NCBI GenBank assembly: GCA_934667465.1
Contig: CAKUMG010000335.1
Coordinates: 1 to 6,546 of the forward strand
Reading direction: 5' to 3'
Length of the DNA stretch: 6,546 nucleotides
DNA from: an uncultured Actinoplanes sp.
GTDB taxonomy: Bacteria; Actinomycetota; Actinomycetes; Mycobacteriales; Micromonosporaceae
Shown: in pieces, positions 1 through 6,346 of the stretch
Layout of the letters: each line of letters opens with the position of its first letter
Numbering within the stretch: the stretch's first letter is position 1
Made by a program: the position numbers and the translations under genes
Notes under the pieces: generated by a model
Seen by the model: the letters and a program-made list of their open reading frames with translations, nothing else
Told to the model about the DNA's origin: nothing
Database searches by the model: none

Positions 1-1
1 C

Positions 2-529
2 GGCGGCGGCACCGGCCGGACGCTCGAGGCCGTCGCCTCCCCCGAGGTCCGCGCCCTGGTCCCCCGCGAGGAGAAGCTGCTCGGCCTCCGCCGCGAGCGC
101 ACCCGCCTCGCCGACGAGCAGGCCCGCCTCGCCGCCGCGGGCCCCGACCCACTGCCCGAGCACCCGCACGCCCACCTGCGTCACCGCCGCCTCCCCCTGC
201 AGCCGGCCGGCGGCATCCGCGGCCGCGTCCTCTCCTGGTGGGCGGTCCTGAGCACCCCCCTAATCCTGTACGCCGTGGGCGCCGCCATCTCGCCGATCGG
301 CACCACGAGCTCCATCACCGCGGCCCTCTACGTGTTCCTGCTGCTCTCCCTCGAGGGCCTGGCCCGCGGCAAGTTCCTGGCCATCGCGCTGCGCCTGGTC
401 GCGGCCGCGGTCGCGATCACCGCCCTGATCTTCCTGTGGGCCGACTTCCGCTACGTCGTGACCGCGCTCCTCTTCGCCGCCGCCGCGATGGTCCTCGTCG
501 TCAACGTCCGCGAGGCCGTCCGCCGCTGA
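2..529 (+). CDS. C-terminal part of an integral membrane protein of unknown function (5' end outside window)
   Basis: The frame is open from the left edge to a TGA at 527-529, giving 175 visible residues; the true start lies outside the window. Residues about 14-50 are charged and rich in Arg, Glu, Leu and Ala (EEKLLGLRRERTRLADEQ), which suggests a short amphipathic or coiled-coil helix. A His/Pro/Arg-rich stretch follows (about 51-75). Then come four hydrophobic segments, about 79-99 (WWAVLSTPLILYAVG), 103-120 (ITAALYVFLLLSLEG), 127-148 (FLAIALRLVAAAVAITALIF) and 151-169 (VVTALLFAAAAMVLVV), ending in a basic tail (REAVRR). This predicts a cytosolic N-terminal portion and four membrane spans with a positively charged C-terminus inside. 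Third codon positions are almost all G or C, which supports real coding. I do not recognise the family, and no catalytic motif is visible. An internal start near 275 would remove the charged region and cut into the first span, so it is unlikely. Confidence 0.75.
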   Translation, partial: GGGTGRTLEAVASPEVRALVPREEKLLGLRRERTRLADEQARLAAAGPDPLPEHPHAHLRHRRLPLQPAGGIRGRVLSWWAVLSTPLILYAVGAAISPIGTTSSITAALYVFLLLSLEGLARGKFLAIALRLVAAAVAITALIFLWADFRYVVTALLFAAAAMVLVVNVREAVRR

Positions 530-562
530 CACCGGCCGCCCGCGTCCCGGCACACGACGACG

Positions 563-610
563 GCCGCCCGGGCAACAAGCCCGCGCCCCGGCGGCGGTGG
601 CCCGGGCGGC
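563..610 (+). terminator. GC-rich hairpin downstream of the membrane-protein gene
   Basis: A perfect 11-bp inverted repeat pairs GCCGCCCGGGC at 563-573 with its complement at 600-610 across a 26-base loop. It lies 34 bases past the stop of the left-hand gene. A smaller hairpin follows (GCCCG at 619-623, CGGGC at 628-632, four-base loop). There is no T-run on either strand, as is usual for actinobacterial terminators. It could act in both directions, since the minus-strand VOC remnant ends at 638. The long loop lowers confidence. Confidence 0.4.
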
Positions 611-637
611 GAGCCCACGCCCGCAGGCGGGCCCCGG

Positions 638-748
638 TCAGCGGCCGTAGCGGACCAGGCAGAACTCGTGGCCCTCCGGATCGGCCATCACGACGACGCG
701 ACCCTGCACGAGCACGGGCGCGAGCGCGGGACAGGAATGGACGCGACC
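638..748 (-). pseudogene. C-terminal remnant of a VOC/glyoxalase-family protein
   Basis: On the minus strand, a frame ending at TGA 638-640 reads PVLVQGRVVVMADPEGHEFC followed by LVRYGR. The ending V-x-A-D-P-E-G-H/N-E-F-C-L/V is the characteristic last beta-strand block of actinobacterial vicinal-oxygen-chelate proteins; its Glu (in HEF) is normally a metal ligand. Only about 25-35 residues look homologous, while a VOC domain needs about 110-130. Upstream the frame runs into the phosphoketolase terminator hairpin (753-781) and then antisense to phosphoketolase, and no plausible start with a ribosome site is present. I therefore read it as a stump left by a deletion or rearrangement rather than a working gene. 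Similarity to the family is from pattern recognition, not a search. Confidence 0.6.
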
Positions 749-752
749 GGCC

Positions 753-781
753 CGCCGGCGGCAGCGAGGGCGCCGCCGGCG
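753..781 (-). terminator. Hairpin terminator of the phosphoketolase gene
   Basis: A perfect 10-bp stem pairs CGCCGGCGGC at 753-762 with GCCGCCGGCG at 772-781 around a 9-base loop. It begins 8 bases past the phosphoketolase TGA (789-791, minus strand). Position and stem strength fit an intrinsic terminator. No U-tract follows, as in many actinobacterial terminators. It also separates phosphoketolase from the VOC remnant. Confidence 0.6.
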
Positions 782-788
782 AACCGGG

Positions 789-3203
789 TCAGCCGCGCGA
801 GGCCCAGTCGCCCAGCGACCAGTCGCGCACCTCGGGCATGTCCTCCAGGTGCTCCACGACGTACTGCTCGTGGCGGGCCAGTTGCGCCTCGCACCAGGCC
901 TTGAGGCCGGCCGCGCCGGGCGGCAGCCGCTTGCTGTTGTTGATGGCGTCCATGACCAGGTGGTAGCGGGACGCCTTGTTGCGCACGGTCATGTCGAACG
1001 GCGTGGTGGTCGTGCCCTGCTCGATGAAGCCGCGCACCCGGAACCGGTCGGCGTCCGGGCGGCCGTGCACGAGCTGGTGGATCGCGCCCGGGTAGCCGTG
1101 GAACGAGAAGACCACGTCGACCGTGTCCGTGAACAGCTCGGTGAACAGGGTCTCGCTCATGCCGTGCGGGTGGTCCTTGCGCCGGGGCAGGGTCATCAGG
1201 TCGACCACGTTGACCACCCGGACCCGCAGCCCGGGCAGCTTGTCGCGGAGGATCTGCGCGGCCGCGACCGTCTCCATCGTGACCACGTCGCCGGCGCAGG
1301 CCAGGACGATGTCGGGGTCGCTGGTGCCGTCGTCGGTGCCGGCCCACTCCCAGACGCCCGCGCCGCGGGTGCAGTGCTCGATCGCCTCGTCCATGGTGAG
1401 GAACTGCAGCTGCGGCTGCTTGTCGATGACGATCAGGTTGATGTACGACCGGCTGCGGAAGCAGTGGTCGGCGACCGACATCAGCGTGTTGGCGTCCGGC
1501 GGGAGGTAGACCCGGGCGACGTCGCCGCGCTGGGTCAGCACCACCTGGATCAGCCCGGGGCCCTGGTGCGAGAAGCCGTTGTGGTCGTTGCGCCAGGCCG
1601 TCGACGTGAGCAGCACGTTGAGGCTGGGCACCTTGGCACGCCAGCCGAGGTGGCGGGCCTCCTGCAGCCACTTGCCGTGCTGCACCGTCTGCGACGCGCT
1701 GACCATGGCGAACGCCTCGTAGGTCGCGAACATGCCGTGCCGCCCGGTGAGGTTGTAGCCCTCCAGCCAGCCGTGGCAGTTGTGCTCGGAAAGCACCTCC
1801 ATGACCCGGCCGTCCCGGCTGATCTGCACGTCGTCGCCGGTGACGCGCTCCATGAAGCCGCGGTCGGAGGCCTCGAACACCGCGCCGAGCCGGTTGCTGT
1901 TGGTCTCGTCGGGGCAGAACAGCCGGAAGGTGTCCGGGTTGCGGCGGTAGATGTCGCGCAGGAACTCGCCCAGCTTGCGGGTCGACTCGGCGCGCTGCCG
2001 CGCGGGCTCGGGCACTCCGGTCGCGTAGTCGCGGAAGTCCGGCAGGTCGAGGTCGCGGGTGAGCAGGCCGCCGTTGGCGTGCGGGCTGGCGCTCATCCGC
2101 AGCTCCCCGGGCGGCGCCTGGCCGGCCACGATCGCCGTGGGTGCGCCGGTCGCGTCGAACAGCTCCTCCGGGCGGTACGACCGCAGCCACGCCTCGAGCA
2201 GCGCCAGGTGCTCCGGGTTGTCCTTGACCCCGGACAGCGGCACCTGATGGGCGCGCCACGTGCCGGTGACGGTGATCCCGTCGACCTGCTCGGGACCGGT
2301 CCAGCCCTTGGGCGAGCGCAGGATGATCAGCGGCCAGCGCGGGCGCCCGCCGTCCCAGGAGCCGTCGCGGGCGGCGGTCTGGATGGCCCGGATCCGGCCC
2401 CACGACCCGGCGAGCGCGGCCGCGAACCGGTGGTGCATGCCGGGCAGGTCGTCGCCCTCGACCTCGACGACGTCGTAGCCGTGCCCCTCCAGCAGCGAGC
2501 GCACCTCGGCCGGGTCCTTGCGGGCCAGCACGGTCGGCCCGGCGATCTTGGCGCCGTTGAGGTGCAGGATCGGCAGCACCGCGCCGTCGCGGGCGGGGTT
2601 GAGGAACGAGATGCCCTTCCACGAGCCCTCGAGCGGGCCGGTCTCGGCCTCGCCGTCGCCCACCACGGCGATCGCCAGCAGGTCCGGGTTGTCCATGACG
2701 GCGCCGAACGCGTGCACCAGCACGTAGCCGAGCTCGCCGCCCTCGTGGATCGACCCGGGCGTGGTCACCGACACGTGGCTGGGGATGCCGCCGGGCGCGC
2801 TGAACTGGCGGAACAGCCGCAGCATGCCCTCCTCGTCGAGGCCGGCCCGCGGATAGACCTCGCTGTAGGTGCCTTCCAGATAGCCGGCGGCGACCAGCGC
2901 GGGCCCGCCGTGGCCGGGCCCGGCCAGGTAGATGGCCTGCTGGCCGGTCTCACGGATCAGCCGCGAGACGTGCGCGTAGATCAGCGACAGGCCCGGGCTC
3001 GTGCCCCAGTGCCCGAGCAGCCGGGGCTTGATGTCCTCCGGCGCCAGCGGACGCCGCAGCAGCGGGTTGTCCTTGAGGTAGATCTGCCCGACGGTCAGGT
3101 AGTTGCTGGCCCGCCACCACGCGTCGAGACCGGCGATGTCGGCCTCGGAGGGGTTCGCCAGGGCCCGTACGACCGTGTCCTGGTCCTGCATCGAAGCGGT
3201 CAC
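789..3203 (-). CDS. xfp: Xylulose-5-phosphate/fructose-6-phosphate phosphoketolase
   Basis: This cytosolic thiamine-diphosphate enzyme splits xylulose 5-phosphate (and in many members fructose 6-phosphate) with phosphate to acetyl phosphate plus glyceraldehyde 3-phosphate (or erythrose 4-phosphate). The 804 residues match the family's usual length of about 790-830. Visible signatures are GHWG (H65), GPGHGG (H98), H143, family signature EGGELGY at 154-160, the thiamine-diphosphate/Mg motif GDGEAETG at 182-189 with the partner Asn in HLNGAKI (N216), H319, PDETNSNRL at 431-439, EGYNLTGRHG (E481) and DHNGFSHQGPG with H541 and H546 five residues apart, as in characterised Xfp. No key residue looks missing. 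The start is GTG at 3203: GAGGAG (3209-3214) lies five bases upstream, whereas the ATG four codons further in has no ribosome site. No acetate kinase or phosphotransacetylase gene is in the window. It is divergent from the Acg-type nitroreductase and shares the DosR-box region with it. Substrate preference cannot be read from sequence. Confidence 0.97.
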   Translation of the reverse strand: MTASMQDQDTVVRALANPSEADIAGLDAWWRASNYLTVGQIYLKDNPLLRRPLAPEDIKPRLLGHWGTSPGLSLIYAHVSRLIRETGQQAIYLAGPGHGGPALVAAGYLEGTYSEVYPRAGLDEEGMLRLFRQFSAPGGIPSHVSVTTPGSIHEGGELGYVLVHAFGAVMDNPDLLAIAVVGDGEAETGPLEGSWKGISFLNPARDGAVLPILHLNGAKIAGPTVLARKDPAEVRSLLEGHGYDVVEVEGDDLPGMHHRFAAALAGSWGRIRAIQTAARDGSWDGGRPRWPLIILRSPKGWTGPEQVDGITVTGTWRAHQVPLSGVKDNPEHLALLEAWLRSYRPEELFDATGAPTAIVAGQAPPGELRMSASPHANGGLLTRDLDLPDFRDYATGVPEPARQRAESTRKLGEFLRDIYRRNPDTFRLFCPDETNSNRLGAVFEASDRGFMERVTGDDVQISRDGRVMEVLSEHNCHGWLEGYNLTGRHGMFATYEAFAMVSASQTVQHGKWLQEARHLGWRAKVPSLNVLLTSTAWRNDHNGFSHQGPGLIQVVLTQRGDVARVYLPPDANTLMSVADHCFRSRSYINLIVIDKQPQLQFLTMDEAIEHCTRGAGVWEWAGTDDGTSDPDIVLACAGDVVTMETVAAAQILRDKLPGLRVRVVNVVDLMTLPRRKDHPHGMSETLFTELFTDTVDVVFSFHGYPGAIHQLVHGRPDADRFRVRGFIEQGTTTTPFDMTVRNKASRYHLVMDAINNSKRLPPGAAGLKAWCEAQLARHEQYVVEHLEDMPEVRDWSLGDWASRG

Positions 3204-3208
3204 TGTCG

Positions 3209-3214
3209 CTCCTC
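3209..3214 (-). promoter_or_regulatory. Ribosome binding site fixing the phosphoketolase GTG start
   Basis: Minus-strand GAGGAG sits five bases before GTG 3203. The in-frame ATG at 3191 has no comparable site, so the GTG start is preferred. Confidence 0.75.
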
Positions 3215-3240
3215 GTGGGGATCTCTTCTGGTCGTCTCCG

Positions 3241-3246
3241 AATCTA
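3241..3246 (-). promoter_or_regulatory. Candidate -10 element for phosphoketolase
   Basis: The minus strand reads TAGATT, which fits TANNNT. A start of transcription about 6-7 bases downstream (near 3234) would leave a leader of about 30 bases. The matching -35 position (3264-3269, TAGCAG) is poor, as expected for an activator-dependent promoter. The weak DosR-like box at 3270-3283 abuts it, and the strong box at 3291-3304 lies one box further upstream. Confidence 0.4.
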
Positions 3247-3269
3247 GGAGCACCCCCGCCGCGCTGCTA

Positions 3270-3283
3270 CCGACCAAGGTCTA
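3270..3283 (-). promoter_or_regulatory. Degenerate DosR/DevR-like box (proximal to phosphoketolase)
   Basis: The core GACCAAGGTC (3272-3281) resembles the core of the strong box at 3291-3304. On the minus strand TAGACCTTGGTCGG keeps only 7 of the 12 fixed bases of GGGACTTTNGNCCC. Its centre is 21 bp (two helical turns) from that of the strong box, so both would face the same side of the DNA. It would centre near -42 of the inferred phosphoketolase start, a typical activator position. Alone it would not be called. Confidence 0.35.
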
Positions 3284-3290
3284 GGACCGC

Positions 3291-3304
3291 GGGACCAAAG
3301 TCCC
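3291..3304 (-). promoter_or_regulatory. DosR/DevR dormancy-regulator binding box
   Basis: The minus strand reads GGGACTTTGGTCCC, matching every fixed base of the mycobacterial DosR consensus GGGACTTTNGNCCC. It lies in the divergent region, 88 bases from the phosphoketolase start and 111 bases from the nitroreductase start. DosR/DevR is the response regulator of the hypoxia/NO dormancy regulon in mycobacteria, and orthologues (OsdR in Streptomyces) use a related palindrome. Acg-type nitroreductases are classic members of that regulon, so the downstream gene family supports the site. Which regulator of this organism binds it is inference. Confidence 0.75.
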
Positions 3305-3315
3305 GTTCCCGGTTG

Positions 3316-3329
3316 AGGACCTTCGACCC
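3316..3329 (+). promoter_or_regulatory. Second probable DosR/DevR box (proximal to nitroreductase)
   Basis: The plus strand reads AGGACCTTCGACCC, agreeing with 10 of the 12 fixed bases of GGGACTTTNGNCCC (differences at positions 1 and 6). It overlaps the -35 position of the nitroreductase promoter inferred from TACGCT at 3339-3344, where DosR commonly binds. Its centre is 25 bp from that of the strong box. Confidence 0.5.
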
Positions 3330-3338
3330 TGCCTCTCG

Positions 3339-3344
3339 TACGCT
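3339..3344 (+). promoter_or_regulatory. Candidate -10 element for the nitroreductase gene
   Basis: TACGCT fits TANNNT. With a 17-base spacer the -35 position would be 3316-3321 (AGGACC). That is not a sigma-70-like hexamer but lies inside the DosR-like box, which suggests activator dependence. The leader would be about 65 bases. Confidence 0.35.
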
Positions 3345-3403
3345 GCGCACGTGCACCGTGGACCGACACCGTCCCGCCGCAACCCGGGCCCCGGGCACAG
3401 ACC

Positions 3404-3409
3404 GAGGAG
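3404..3409 (+). promoter_or_regulatory. Ribosome binding site of the nitroreductase gene
   Basis: GAGGAG lies six bases before GTG 3416. An ATG at 3411 sits between them but reads ATG-CCG-TGA in another frame and is too close to the site, so GTG 3416 is the likely start. Confidence 0.7.
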
Positions 3410-3415
3410 CATGCC

Positions 3416-4372
3416 GTGACCTCGTACCAGGAAGCCGATCTCCGGCACGCCGCCGAGGCTGCCGTCCGGGCGCCGTCGCTGCACAACAGCCAGCCGTGGG
3501 AGTTCCGCCTGCGCGACGGCGCGATCGAGGTCCTCGCGGACCGGTCCCGGCAGCTCGCCGTCGCGGACAGCACCGGCTGGGCCGTCCGGATCGCCTGCGG
3601 CGCCGCCACCTGCAACGCCGCCCTGGCCCTCGCCGCCGCGGGCAGACCCGCGCAGGTCCTGCTGCGCCCCGCGGCCCGGGAACCGGCACTCGCCGCCCGC
3701 CTGATTCCCGCCGATCCCCGCCTGCCGACTTATGCCGAGCAGCAGCTGTACGCGGCGGTGCCGCACCGGGTCAGCCACCGCCGCCCGTTCTCCCCGGAGC
3801 CGGTCCCCGCGGAGTCCCGGATGCGGCTGCTCGAGGCCGCGCACGCCGACAACGTGCAGCTCGACCTGCTGGTGGGCATGACCGCGCTCGCGGGCTTCGC
3901 GGAGATCGCCGGCAGCGCCGACCGGGTGCTCCGCCGCGACCGCCGCTACCAGGCGGAACAGTCAGCGTGGGCGCACACCGAACGCGCGCCCGACGGCGTG
4001 CCGGTCTGGGCGGGCGGCCCCCTGCCGGAGCACCAGGACCTGCTGCCGCAGCGCCCCTTCGGCACCCGCCGCCGCGCACCGGGCCGCGACTTCGAGCCGG
4101 AGCCCCTGGTCGCGGTGCTGAGCACCGCGGCCGACCGCCCGTACGACCAGCTCCTGGCGGGTCACGCCCTGCAGCGCGTCCTGCTGACCCTGACCGGCGA
4201 GGGCCTGGCCGCCTCGATGATCTCCCAACCGATCGAGGTCCCGCCCGCCCGCGAGCAGCTGCGCCGCGCCCTGCGCCGCTCCTGGATCCCGCAGATGGCG
4301 CTGCGCATCGGCTACGGCACCGCCGGCCGCCCCTCCCCCCGCCGCCCCGTCACCGACGTCCTCCTCCCCTGA
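3416..4372 (+). CDS. Acg-family nitroreductase-fold flavoprotein
   Basis: The 318-residue soluble protein resembles the Acg-type putative NAD(P)H nitroreductases of actinobacteria, to which the DosR-controlled Rv2032 (Acg) and Rv3131 of M. tuberculosis belong. These have a duplicated nitroreductase fold within about 320-330 residues and are proposed to bind FMN, though for some members binding is altered and true substrates are unknown. Visible family marks are APSLHNSQPW at 19-28, RIACGAATCNAALALAAAG at 58-76, HRRPF at 121-125, ERAPDGVP at 189-196, SQPIEVP at 270-276 and PQMALRIGYG at 292-301, then PRRPVTDVL near the C-terminus. There is no signal peptide or membrane span. Expected chemistry is two-electron reduction of nitro compounds or quinone-like electrophiles, or flavin storage; none can be proved here. 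It starts at GTG (GAGGAG six bases upstream), is divergent from phosphoketolase and lies behind DosR-like boxes. No usp or devR gene is in the window. Confidence 0.88.
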   Translation: MTSYQEADLRHAAEAAVRAPSLHNSQPWEFRLRDGAIEVLADRSRQLAVADSTGWAVRIACGAATCNAALALAAAGRPAQVLLRPAAREPALAARLIPADPRLPTYAEQQLYAAVPHRVSHRRPFSPEPVPAESRMRLLEAAHADNVQLDLLVGMTALAGFAEIAGSADRVLRRDRRYQAEQSAWAHTERAPDGVPVWAGGPLPEHQDLLPQRPFGTRRRAPGRDFEPEPLVAVLSTAADRPYDQLLAGHALQRVLLTLTGEGLAASMISQPIEVPPAREQLRRALRRSWIPQMALRIGYGTAGRPSPRRPVTDVLLP

Positions 4373-4430
4373 CTCCCGCAACCGCGACACCGAGCGCGGC
4401 CACGACCGTGCTCCACGACCACACGGGTGC
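4373..4430. other. Short convergent intergenic spacer
   Basis: This 58-base gap separates the stop codons of the nitroreductase (+) and the lyase (-). The only pairing noted is a weak 5-bp stem (CCGTG 4406-4410, CACGG 4422-4426, 11-base loop), which might serve as a bidirectional terminator but is not convincing. No remnant of a further lyase domain is evident. Confidence 0.4.
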
Positions 4431-6236
4431 TTACGGGGCCGGGCGCGGCGGGGTCGCCATGCCGTTGCCGATGAAGAAGCTGGGATGCGGCGGCTGGTTG
4501 TACGCGGTGTTCTGCCACGCCAGCGCAAGCCGGTACTGGCTGTCCTGCAGCAGCGTGGTGATCCGCCGGTCGGTCGGCACCGGCGTCGAGTAGATCCGCA
4601 GCGCCCGGTTGTCGCTGGTCGGCCAGATCACCTCCTCGCGCCAGTCGCCGAGCAGGTCGCCGGAGAGCGACGGCGTGGCCTTGGTGCCGTTGTTGGAGTG
4701 CACGCCGGACGCGGTGAGCAGCCGCGTGTCGCCCGAGGTGCCGTACTTGTCGATCCGGGTCTGGTCGAGGAGCTCGCGGACCGGGTCGCCGTCCCACCAG
4801 GCCAGGAAGTTGCTCGACGACGGCTTGCGGCTCGCCACGACGGCGCCGGTCGGGCTACGCACGCCGTCGGCGGCCGATGACCACGACTCGGCCCCCGCGC
4901 TGCCGGCCCAGATGTCGCCGGACACGCCCCGGCCGTTGTCCCCCGCGGCGGGTGTCGACCACAAGATCTGTCCCGTACGCGCATCCGCCATCCACGACGA
5001 CGGCTTGCTCGCGTCCTCGTCGACCTTGAACACCTCGAGCCCCGCCCGGGACGGGTTCAGATCGCCGACGTGCAGCGCGTCGCCGTGCCCGTACCCCGTG
5101 TTCCAGAGCCGGTTGCTGTTGTCGTCGATCGCCAGCGAGCCGTAGATGATCTCGTCGCGCCCGTCGGCGTCCACGTCGGCCACGGACAGCTGGTGGTTGC
5201 CCTGCCCCGCGGTGCCGGCGTTGGTGGAGCTGTTGCTGTCGAAGGTCCACCGCCGGGTCAGCGCGCCGTTGCGGAAATCCCAGGCCACGACGACCGTACG
5301 GGTGTAGTAGCCGCGCGCCATGATCAGGCTCGGGCGGCTGCCGTCCAGGTACGCGGTGCCCGCCAGGAACCGGTCGACCCGGTTGCCGTACGAGTCGCCC
5401 CACGACGAGACGGTCCCGCGCGGCGGCACGTACTCCACCGTCGACAGGGCGGCGCCGTTGCGCCCGTCGAACATCGTCAGGTACTCGGGCCCGGCCAGCA
5501 CGTAGCCGCTGGAGTTGCGGTGGTCGGCGCTGCCGTTGCCGATGGTCTGCCCGGTGCCGGAGACGGTGGCGTCGGCGGTCTTCATCGCCACCTCGGCGTC
5601 GCCGTCGCCGTCGTAGTCGAAGACCTGGAACTGCGTGTAGTGGGCGCCGGCCCGGATGTTGCGGCCGAGGTTGATCCGCCAGAGCCGGGTGCCGTCGAGC
5701 CGGTAGCCGTCGATGTAGACGGGGTCCGTGACGCCGGACTGCGAGTTGTCCTTGGCGTTCAGCGGCTCCCACTTGAGCACCAGGTCGAGCTTCCCGTCGC
5801 CGTCGAGGTCGCCCACGCTCGCGTCGCTGGCGGCGTAGGCGGCGCTGTCCGGGTTCTGGATCGGGACGTCGAGATAACCGTTCGCGAAATTGAGCGACGG
5901 GCCCTCGGCGGCCTGTTCGGTGCCGCCGATCACGGCCCGGACGGTGTACGCGGATCCGGCCGCGGCCCCGGCGTCGAGATAGTTCGTCGACCCGGTCACG
6001 GGCGTCGTGGTGACCCGGGTACCGCCGCGGTAGACGTGGAAGCCGACGTCGTTCGGGTCGGTGGCGAGCCAGCGCCAGCTGACCAGGTTGCCGCTGCCCG
6101 AGCGGACGCTGACCAGCCCGCGGTCGAGCCGCTCGAGCTGGCGGGCGGCCTGGGCGGGCGGGGCGTGGACCGCCTGCAGGAAGCCTGCGGCGAGAAGGGC
6201 CGCGGCGAGCGTGGCGAACCGGGCGGAGCGGGCCAT
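4431..6236 (-). CDS. Secreted rhamnogalacturonan lyase, polysaccharide lyase family 11
   Basis: This predicted extracellular enzyme cuts the rhamnose-galacturonate backbone of rhamnogalacturonan I (pectin) by beta-elimination. The 601-residue precursor begins with a signal peptide (MARSARF, hydrophobic ATLAAALLAAGFLQAV, probable cleavage after A-Q-A at 30). Residues about 34-120 form the small N-terminal beta domain (LERLDRGLVSV, SWRWLATDPNDVGFHVYR). About 121-595 form the eight-bladed propeller typical of PL11, with acidic calcium-type loops: VGDLDGDGKLDLVLKW (141-156), DYDGDGDAEVAMKT (207-220), GNHQLSVADVDADGRDEIIYG (346-366), GHGDALHVGDLNPSRAG (383-399) and GDLLGDWREEVIW (526-538). Related Bacillus YesW acts endo and YesX exo; I cannot decide which applies. 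The protein stops right after the propeller (FFIGNGMATPPRPAP), with no carbohydrate-binding module. ATG 6236 is chosen because AGGGGGA lies just upstream and the signal peptide begins there; the ATG at 6251 has no ribosome site. LacI-type operators lie upstream. Confidence 0.93.
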   Translation of the reverse strand: MARSARFATLAAALLAAGFLQAVHAPPAQAARQLERLDRGLVSVRSGSGNLVSWRWLATDPNDVGFHVYRGGTRVTTTPVTGSTNYLDAGAAAGSAYTVRAVIGGTEQAAEGPSLNFANGYLDVPIQNPDSAAYAASDASVGDLDGDGKLDLVLKWEPLNAKDNSQSGVTDPVYIDGYRLDGTRLWRINLGRNIRAGAHYTQFQVFDYDGDGDAEVAMKTADATVSGTGQTIGNGSADHRNSSGYVLAGPEYLTMFDGRNGAALSTVEYVPPRGTVSSWGDSYGNRVDRFLAGTAYLDGSRPSLIMARGYYTRTVVVAWDFRNGALTRRWTFDSNSSTNAGTAGQGNHQLSVADVDADGRDEIIYGSLAIDDNSNRLWNTGYGHGDALHVGDLNPSRAGLEVFKVDEDASKPSSWMADARTGQILWSTPAAGDNGRGVSGDIWAGSAGAESWSSAADGVRSPTGAVVASRKPSSSNFLAWWDGDPVRELLDQTRIDKYGTSGDTRLLTASGVHSNNGTKATPSLSGDLLGDWREEVIWPTSDNRALRIYSTPVPTDRRITTLLQDSQYRLALAWQNTAYNQPPHPSFFIGNGMATPPRPAP

Positions 6237-6269
6237 GCTTCCCCCTGACATTGACGCTTGTCGTTGGAT

Positions 6270-6281
6270 GTGAACGTTCAC
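6270..6281. promoter_or_regulatory. LacI-family-type operator palindrome near the lyase start
   Basis: GTGAACGTTCAC is a perfect 12-bp palindrome with the central CG step typical of LacI-family operators. It ends 33 bases upstream of the lyase ATG, so it is likely downstream of or over the transcription start, where a bound repressor would block transcription. It probably makes the lyase inducible by pectin-derived sugars. The regulator gene is not in the window. Confidence 0.6.
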
Positions 6282-6305
6282 CACCGTGCCCGCCGGTAAC
6301 CGCGC

Positions 6306-6346
6306 CGTCAAGATGTGGAAATGTGCAGGAAATTTGCATTCGTCAA
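6306..6346 (-). promoter_or_regulatory. AT-rich promoter island of the lyase gene
   Basis: This stretch is far richer in A/T than anything else in the window, and it lies between the two candidate operators. On the minus strand TTGACG (6341-6346) is a good -35 hexamer. With a 17-base spacer the -10 position reads CATTTC (6318-6323), which is weak. A second TTGACG occurs at 6306-6311, also without a good -10. The promoter location is likely; the exact elements are not settled. Confidence 0.4.

Noticed and set aside
238..966. A 242-codon plus-strand frame over the left region
   Set aside because: It is out of frame with the membrane protein, crosses both hairpins and the VOC stump, and reads as Arg/Pro/Gly-rich low complexity.
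849..3284. An 811-codon open frame on the plus strand across phosphoketolase
   Set aside because: It is a composition shadow of the high-GC minus-strand gene. The translation is Val/Ala/Gly/Arg-rich with no domain, while the minus strand encodes an unmistakable phosphoketolase.
3243..3286. A repeated 7-mer TCTAGGA (3243-3249 and 3280-3286) in the divergent region
   Set aside because: It is too short to separate from chance and is partly explained by the candidate -10 element and the weak DosR-like box.
3411..3419. A minimal ATG-CCG-TGA upstream reading frame overlapping the nitroreductase start
   Set aside because: The ATG is only one base from the GAGGAG site, too close for normal initiation, and the two-codon frame is likely chance.
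3103..4593. A 496-codon plus-strand frame through the divergent promoter and nitroreductase
   Set aside because: It runs through the control region and out of frame over the nitroreductase, giving low-complexity Arg/Pro/Ala sequence.
5070..6248. A 392-codon plus-strand frame opposite the lyase
   Set aside because: It is an antisense shadow, Val/Ala/Gly-rich, with no recognisable motif or ribosome site.
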